Source of the DNA: a virus
DNA length: 25,282 nt
Virus record (IMG/VR): IMGVR_UViG_3300035698_025752
Span: 1 to 25,282 of that record
Reading direction: 5' to 3' (one strand)
The notes under the pieces are model-generated. The model was not told the DNA's origin, did not search any database, and was given only the letters and a program-made list of their open reading frames with translations. Positions 22,469 to 25,282 of the stretch are shown piece by piece. Every line of letters starts with the position of its first letter. Position 1 is the stretch's first letter. Position numbers and translations under genes: made by a program.

Positions 22469-22562
22469 TAAATTCTCCTTCTAAAATTTTTGTTATTTCT
22501 TTACGAAGGAGTTTAGTTAATCCTTCTTTAAACATACTAAGTTTTGTATCTTTCAATTTCAT
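22452..22562 (-). CDS. 36-residue protein, second half of the split duplicate
   Basis: A short ORF encodes MKLKDTKLSMFKEGLTKLLR and then KEITKILEGEFNDTKE. It aligns with the C-terminal helix of the 118-residue neighbour: MFKEGLTKLLRKEITKILEG against MFQEGLKIKLVKKISKILIE. Its ATG (22562-22560) overlaps the TGA of the preceding 63-residue gene as ATGA, so it may be read by coupling, or fused by a -1 slip at CCAAAATGA. It overlaps the 118-residue gene by 17 bases and holds its ribosome site. Together with the 63-residue gene it represents one ancestral protein now in two frames. Whether the pair works as two subunits or is a decaying copy cannot be told. Confidence 0.55.
   Translation of the reverse strand: MKLKDTKLSMFKEGLTKLLRKEITKILEGEFNDTKE
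22461..22480. repeat. 20-base direct repeat, copy 1 (copy 2 at 22743-22762)
   Basis: TGTGTCATTAAATTCTCCTT occurs identically at 22461-22480 and 22743-22762. Each copy covers the start codon and ribosome site of one member of the duplicated small genes, so the repeat marks the unit of duplication (about 282 bases). Confidence 0.9.
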
Positions 22563-22750
22563 TTTGGCAAGAACCTTTGAAAAATAATATATATAGAATC
22601 ATGTAAATCAAGCTGACCTAAACTACCGTTTTTATTTTTGCCAAATTCAACTGTGCCATCATGAAAAAAATATATAGCTAAATCAGCCTTATATAATTTT
22701 TCTGTCCTTGTAGGTCGTGACACATAATATGATAGTTTTGAATGTGTCAT
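22559..22750 (-). CDS. 63-residue protein, first half of the split duplicate
   Basis: The product MTHSKLSYYVSRPTRTEKLY followed by KADLAIYFFHDGTVEFGKNK and NGSLGQLDLHDSIYIIFQ is similar in plan to residues ~28-75 of the 118-residue neighbour (FFRTKIYNANIILSIESNGT, GTVIDLMSQ). The ATG (22750-22748) overlaps the stop of the methyltransferase-like gene by one base (TAATG), and AAGGAG lies in that gene's coding end. The bases around this start (22743-22762) are identical over 20 positions to those around the start of the 118-residue gene (22461-22480), as expected for a tandem duplication. Function is unknown. Confidence 0.6.
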   Translation of the reverse strand: MTHSKLSYYVSRPTRTEKLYKADLAIYFFHDGTVEFGKNKNGSLGQLDLHDSIYIIFQRFLPK

Positions 22751-22762
22751 TAAATTCTCCTT
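22743..22762. repeat. 20-base direct repeat, copy 2
   Basis: Identical to 22461-22480; covers the start region of the 63-residue gene. Confidence 0.9.
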
Positions 22763-23331
22763 GCGAAGAATCTCATATAAATATCTCGACCATCAAATTT
22801 GAACCTTCGATCTATTTCTTTTTCTAAAACTTCAAATCGTTTTTCTAATTCAAAGAAATACTTAGCTCTTTCCACTGTCCAGATTGATGTATGTGGGTCA
22901 GGTGGTTGGTTAAGTAATTCTGTAGTGAGAATTATATTATTTGCATGAAAATTATTATCTATTTTTTCATTTAATATCATTTCTGCTAGGATTGTATAAT
23001 TGGGTACTATAATATCAATTACCGAACCTTTATTTGTTATTGTTGATAAAAGGTATATAAAATAACATACTTTATCCATCGGTACATGTTCAAGAAATCT
23101 ATAAATACAAATTTTATTAAAAGATATTTTAGTTCTTTCCATGAATTCGTAAATATCTGTTTTACAATAATAAGTTTTATCTATTGTTTTAGTCCAGTCT
23201 GCCCATTCTTTTTCAATAATAACAGGATGAGAATTATGATAATACATTATATCAGAATTAATTAAAAAATAAGGTTTTGGCAGAGTCAAAGGTAATTCTT
23301 TTCCAGCTGCAATATTTAAAATTGTGTTCAT
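22750..23331 (-). CDS. Methyltransferase-like (class I fold) protein, degenerate
   Basis: The 193-residue protein has the plan of a small Rossmann-fold methyltransferase: ILNIAAGKELPL (4-15) at the motif I position, an INSDIMYY strand ending in an acidic residue (motif II-like), and the well-recognised IYRFLEHVPMDKVCYFIYLL followed by GSVIDIIVPNY, matching the LEHV...L...G.....VP segment of Methyltransf_11/23-type proteins. The glycine-rich SAM loop is poor (AAGK rather than GxGxG), so activity is uncertain. The ATG (23331) overlaps the stop of the HNH gene as ATGA, with AAGGAG just before it in the HNH coding end. Its own end carries the ribosome site of the 63-residue gene. The substrate is unknown. 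Confidence 0.55.
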   Translation of the reverse strand: MNTILNIAAGKELPLTLPKPYFLINSDIMYYHNSHPVIIEKEWADWTKTIDKTYYCKTDIYEFMERTKISFNKICIYRFLEHVPMDKVCYFIYLLSTITNKGSVIDIIVPNYTILAEMILNEKIDNNFHANNIILTTELLNQPPDPHTSIWTVERAKYFFELEKRFEVLEKEIDRRFKFDGRDIYMRFFARRI

Positions 23332-24029
23332 ATATTCTCCTTTTCAATAGTTTGACATTTCCATTTATACCATCGTTTGTTAGAAACAAATGATTTATGA
23401 TTAATATTATTTTCGAAACAAAATTTAGAAAGATCATTCGTGATAATAATTTTCCCTTCTGGATCAATAATTTCCCATATTTTTGATGAGGAATTATCTT
23501 TTCCAGTTAGTTTTCCTATTTTTGATTTGCTTATTTTTGATTTAGTAATATTAGATTTTTTCTTTCCAAAATTTGGATTGTCTTGCCCTCGTTTTCCAAA
23601 CATATGATTTTTTTCGCCAAGTTGTTTATTCCCAATTTTACGTTTGGTTTCTTCAGATAAGATTGCTCCACGTCTTGTTCCTGGTTTTCCATACCTCGGA
23701 TTGTTCTCTCTAGAATTAACTCCAGAAATTGACATATCTTTCATATTATCTACATGGGTTCCAATATATAAATGTTCTGGATTTATACACTTCTTGTTAT
23801 CTTTTTTATGATCATCACTACATTTATGTAAGACCATTAATCCATCTGGTATATTTCCATTAAATAAATAGTAACTAGCTCTATGAGCACTATAAAATTT
23901 TTTACCATCTATTATTCTTCTATATTCTCCATATTCTTGTGATGGAGTATCTTCATAAATCCAACAACCATTTTGATTAATTTTAATTTTACTTAACAAT
24001 TCCTTTTTAAATTTTTGGTTGTCTGTCAT
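23328..24029 (-). CDS. HNH homing endonuclease with NUMOD-type DNA-binding repeats
   Basis: The 233-residue protein has the HNH_3-type core: GCW (21-23), AHRASYYLFNG (49-58), VLHKC (H68, C70) and CINPEHLYIGTHVDNMKDM (81-99). After it come NUMOD3-like elements (LSEETKRKIG, 124-133; NHMFGK, 141-146; NPNFGKK, 151-157) and a C-terminal helix-turn-helix-like module (WEIIDPEGKIIITNDLSKFC). Such proteins cut a specific site and spread their own gene by repair. No intron boundary is seen, so it is free-standing. The ATG follows GAGGT, which is in the coding end of the polymerase-like gene. Being coupled on both sides suggests it was inserted without breaking the operon. Confidence 0.9.
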   Translation of the reverse strand: MTDNQKFKKELLSKIKINQNGCWIYEDTPSQEYGEYRRIIDGKKFYSAHRASYYLFNGNIPDGLMVLHKCSDDHKKDNKKCINPEHLYIGTHVDNMKDMSISGVNSRENNPRYGKPGTRRGAILSEETKRKIGNKQLGEKNHMFGKRGQDNPNFGKKKSNITKSKISKSKIGKLTGKDNSSSKIWEIIDPEGKIIITNDLSKFCFENNINHKSFVSNKRWYKWKCQTIEKENI

Positions 24030-24037
24030 TTCATTGT

Positions 24038-24766
24038 TTACCTCACAAATTGGACCACGATACTTTTAGTAAATGGCTCAATATAAAATTTAAAATACCT
24101 TTCTTTGTCTATATCATCAGTATCCATAATTTTCAAAGCTGCTTTTGACACTTCAAGTTGTCCATATTCTTTAAGAAATATATTAAATTTATCTTTTGTT
24201 GGAATAGCAAATAATTTTGGATCTTGCGATTTAATCATGCTATCTTTTATTCTTTGTAAATATCTAAATATCGTTTCTTTTCTTGCATAATTAATTTTAC
24301 AAATTGCCTCATAAATTTTATCCATTTCACTATAACGAAAAGGAACACCTTTGATTATTACTTCTCCTTTATTTGTCAAAGCAATGTATTTTTGTCTATC
24401 AATTGATGAAATAAATATTTGAAAATGTTTACGGATATTTAATGGTATATGTTTGGTGTCTGTATATTGAAGAATTTTTGATATTATTATACCATCATAT
24501 TGCCTCAAGATAATATCGTCTTCTGTAATCTTATTTATATGTATAAATTCATCTATTACAGATCGAGTTGTGTTTCTAAGAAGCGATGTTAATCTTGGAT
24601 TCTTTCTCATCATTTTACCAATTTGAATGTTTCTTTCAGTTTTATCTTGGAGGTTAATATGAGATAAATCAAGATCCAATTTTTGCATAATTGTGTAATG
24701 ACATGCTTCAATATCATAAAGATATAGATCTCTTAGAAATAATTTTACATTTTTATTAACTTTCAT
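24038..24766 (-). CDS. Small polymerase-palm-like protein (family B/A-type motifs), unknown
   Basis: The 242-residue protein carries LYDIEACHYTIM (16-27), which aligns position by position with DNA polymerase motif A (D-x-x-S-L-Y-P-S-I) with D18 as the metal ligand. ILRQYDGIII (86-95) recalls motif C (D91; polymerase A HDE or B DTDS). RQKYIALTNKGEVIIKGVPF (124-143) strongly recalls the family B KKxY...G.v..KG segment. Between them NIQIGKMMRKNPRLTSLLRN could stand for motif B. There is no exonuclease domain and the length is far below a full polymerase. The start ATG lacks a clear ribosome site. Either it is a minimal palm domain, part of a split polymerase, or an inactive relative. The resemblance is from motif reading only. 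Confidence 0.45.
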   Translation of the reverse strand: MKVNKNVKLFLRDLYLYDIEACHYTIMQKLDLDLSHINLQDKTERNIQIGKMMRKNPRLTSLLRNTTRSVIDEFIHINKITEDDIILRQYDGIIISKILQYTDTKHIPLNIRKHFQIFISSIDRQKYIALTNKGEVIIKGVPFRYSEMDKIYEAICKINYARKETIFRYLQRIKDSMIKSQDPKLFAIPTKDKFNIFLKEYGQLEVSKAALKIMDTDDIDKERYFKFYIEPFTKSIVVQFVR

Positions 24767-24778
24767 ATTATTAAGTTT

Positions 24779-24819
24779 TGGGGTTGATAGAAAAACATAT
24801 CATATCAACCCCATTTTTT
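24779..24819 (+). terminator. Hairpin with plus-strand terminator polarity
   Basis: An 11-bp stem, TGGGGTTGATA (24779-24789) with TATCAACCCCA (24803-24813), has a 13-base loop and T6 at 24814-24819. The T-run follows the stem on the plus strand; on the minus strand the stem is followed by AAAACTTAA. The flanking genes are both on the minus strand, so it would stop antisense transcripts, or act as a processing or 3'-end stability hairpin for the minus-strand mRNA. Confidence 0.6.
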
Positions 24820-25282
24820 ATTTCAGAATATCAATGATTACATTATCAATTTGAAGATGATGGTTGATATCTGTTACTTCATTTTGCTTTAAAGTTAACC
24901 AAGCAACCACGCTTCCGTTTGTGGTAAATTGATCCAAAGTTTTCACACTTTGTTTATAAAGAAGTTGAAGAGCTTCTATATCGGCATTTTGTTGTAGCTT
25001 TTGTTTAATTGATTCAATATCACTAGGATGAATTTCAAGTTCTGTATCTCTTTTTTTCACTCTTGTGATATTATAAGGAATCAATACTCCTTCAACCTTA
25101 TTGCAGAATGTGGCAATAAGTCCCGTACGAATCCCGTAGCATTTGATGAAAATACCATCATGTTCGTAGAGAATTCTAAATCCATTATTATAAATTTGCA
25201 TATCCAATCCTTCAAGATTTAGAACCGGATGTGTATCAGCATTTTCAAAGACTCTGAGATCTCTTTTATCATTTCCTTCTTC
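24818..25282 (-). CDS. Unknown protein, C-terminal part (5' end beyond window)
   Basis: The frame is open from the right edge, so the gene starts outside the window; the visible part is 154 residues. A TTG at 25207-25205 and an ATG at 25201-25199 are internal and have no convincing reason to be the start, since GAAGGA is within an otherwise uninterrupted frame. Visible segments are a beta-rich part (MQIYNNGFRILYEHDGIFIK; GLIATFCNKVEGVLIPYNIT) and a helical part (IHPSDIESIKQKLQQNADIE). I do not recognise a family. TAA at 24820-24818 lies inside the T-rich flank of the hairpin above. Confidence 0.75.
   Translation of the reverse strand, partial: EEGNDKRDLRVFENADTHPVLNLEGLDMQIYNNGFRILYEHDGIFIKCYGIRTGLIATFCNKVEGVLIPYNITRVKKRDTELEIHPSDIESIKQKLQQNADIEALQLLYKQSVKTLDQFTTNGSVVAWLTLKQNEVTDINHHLQIDNVIIDILK

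Noticed and set aside
24779-24819. Hairpin as ordinary terminator of the minus-strand gene at 24818-25282
   Set aside because: The T-run is on the other side; on the minus strand the stem is followed by AAAACTTAA.
1-25282. Alternative genetic code (stop-codon reassignment as in some huge phages)
   Set aside because: TAA, TAG and TGA each end well-supported genes here, and no motif-bearing frame needs an internal stop to be read through, apart from the frameshift case.
1-25282. tRNA genes, CRISPR arrays, insertion sequences, attachment sites
   Set aside because: No cloverleaf with a TTCGANNC-type arm, no regular spaced repeats, no transposase gene or terminal inverted repeats were seen. This was by eye, so a degenerate tRNA could be missed.

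Overview
The window looks like the tail-morphogenesis and DNA-packaging part of a large, AT-rich (roughly 30% G+C by eye) contractile-tailed (myovirus-type) phage of the T4-like structural lineage. Supporting genes are the C-terminus of a tail sheath protein, a tail tube, a gp26-type tail chaperone/baseplate protein, gp25-like and gp6/J-like baseplate wedge proteins, a probable tail-tube cap, a ~1050-residue tape-measure candidate, a large terminase and a gp27-like hub. Strong AGGAGG-type ribosome sites and the AT-rich codon use fit a low-GC bacterial host such as a Firmicute, but the host cannot be fixed from this window. TAA, TAG and TGA all end genes, so the code is standard.

Layout. 1-273: end of the sheath gene (+), closed by a strong bidirectional terminator. 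332-3576: a compact five-gene cassette on the minus strand (transcribed radical SAM/SPASM enzyme, TNSSS-motif protein, coiled-coil protein, YkgJ-type Cys-cluster protein, NAD synthetase), lying between the sheath and tube genes. 3577-3707: divergent control region. 3708-12590 (+): HAD phosphatase, tail tube, a Cys-rich membrane protein, gp26-like chaperone with a hidden frameshifted extension, gp25, a second Cys-rich membrane protein with a duplicated module, an unknown protein, the gp6/J-like wedge, and an unknown helical protein. 12587-19642 (-): probable tube cap, tape measure, HExxH metalloprotein, large terminase. The two arms meet tail to tail with overlapping stop codons. 19643-19862: second divergent control region with a 29-codon ORF. 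19863-25282 (-): gp27-like hub, an unknown protein, a duplicated small-gene cluster, a methyltransferase-like protein, an HNH homing endonuclease, a small polymerase-palm-like protein, and a partial unknown gene running off the right edge.

How it fits together. Most of the window builds the tail and packages DNA. The minus-strand cassette is different: NAD synthetase suggests restoration of NAD+ (as against NAD-depleting defences), and the radical SAM/SPASM enzyme next to a short protein with a conserved-looking N-terminal motif suggests peptide or protein modification. Other points of interest are three copies of a six-cysteine (or four-cysteine) helical module in two tail-region membrane proteins, a probable programmed frameshift in the tail chaperone gene, a possible phage promoter motif (AGAACA followed by an A/T tract) at several transcription-unit starts, and a 242-residue protein with family B polymerase-like motifs but no room for a full polymerase. 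No tRNA, rRNA, CRISPR array or insertion sequence was seen.
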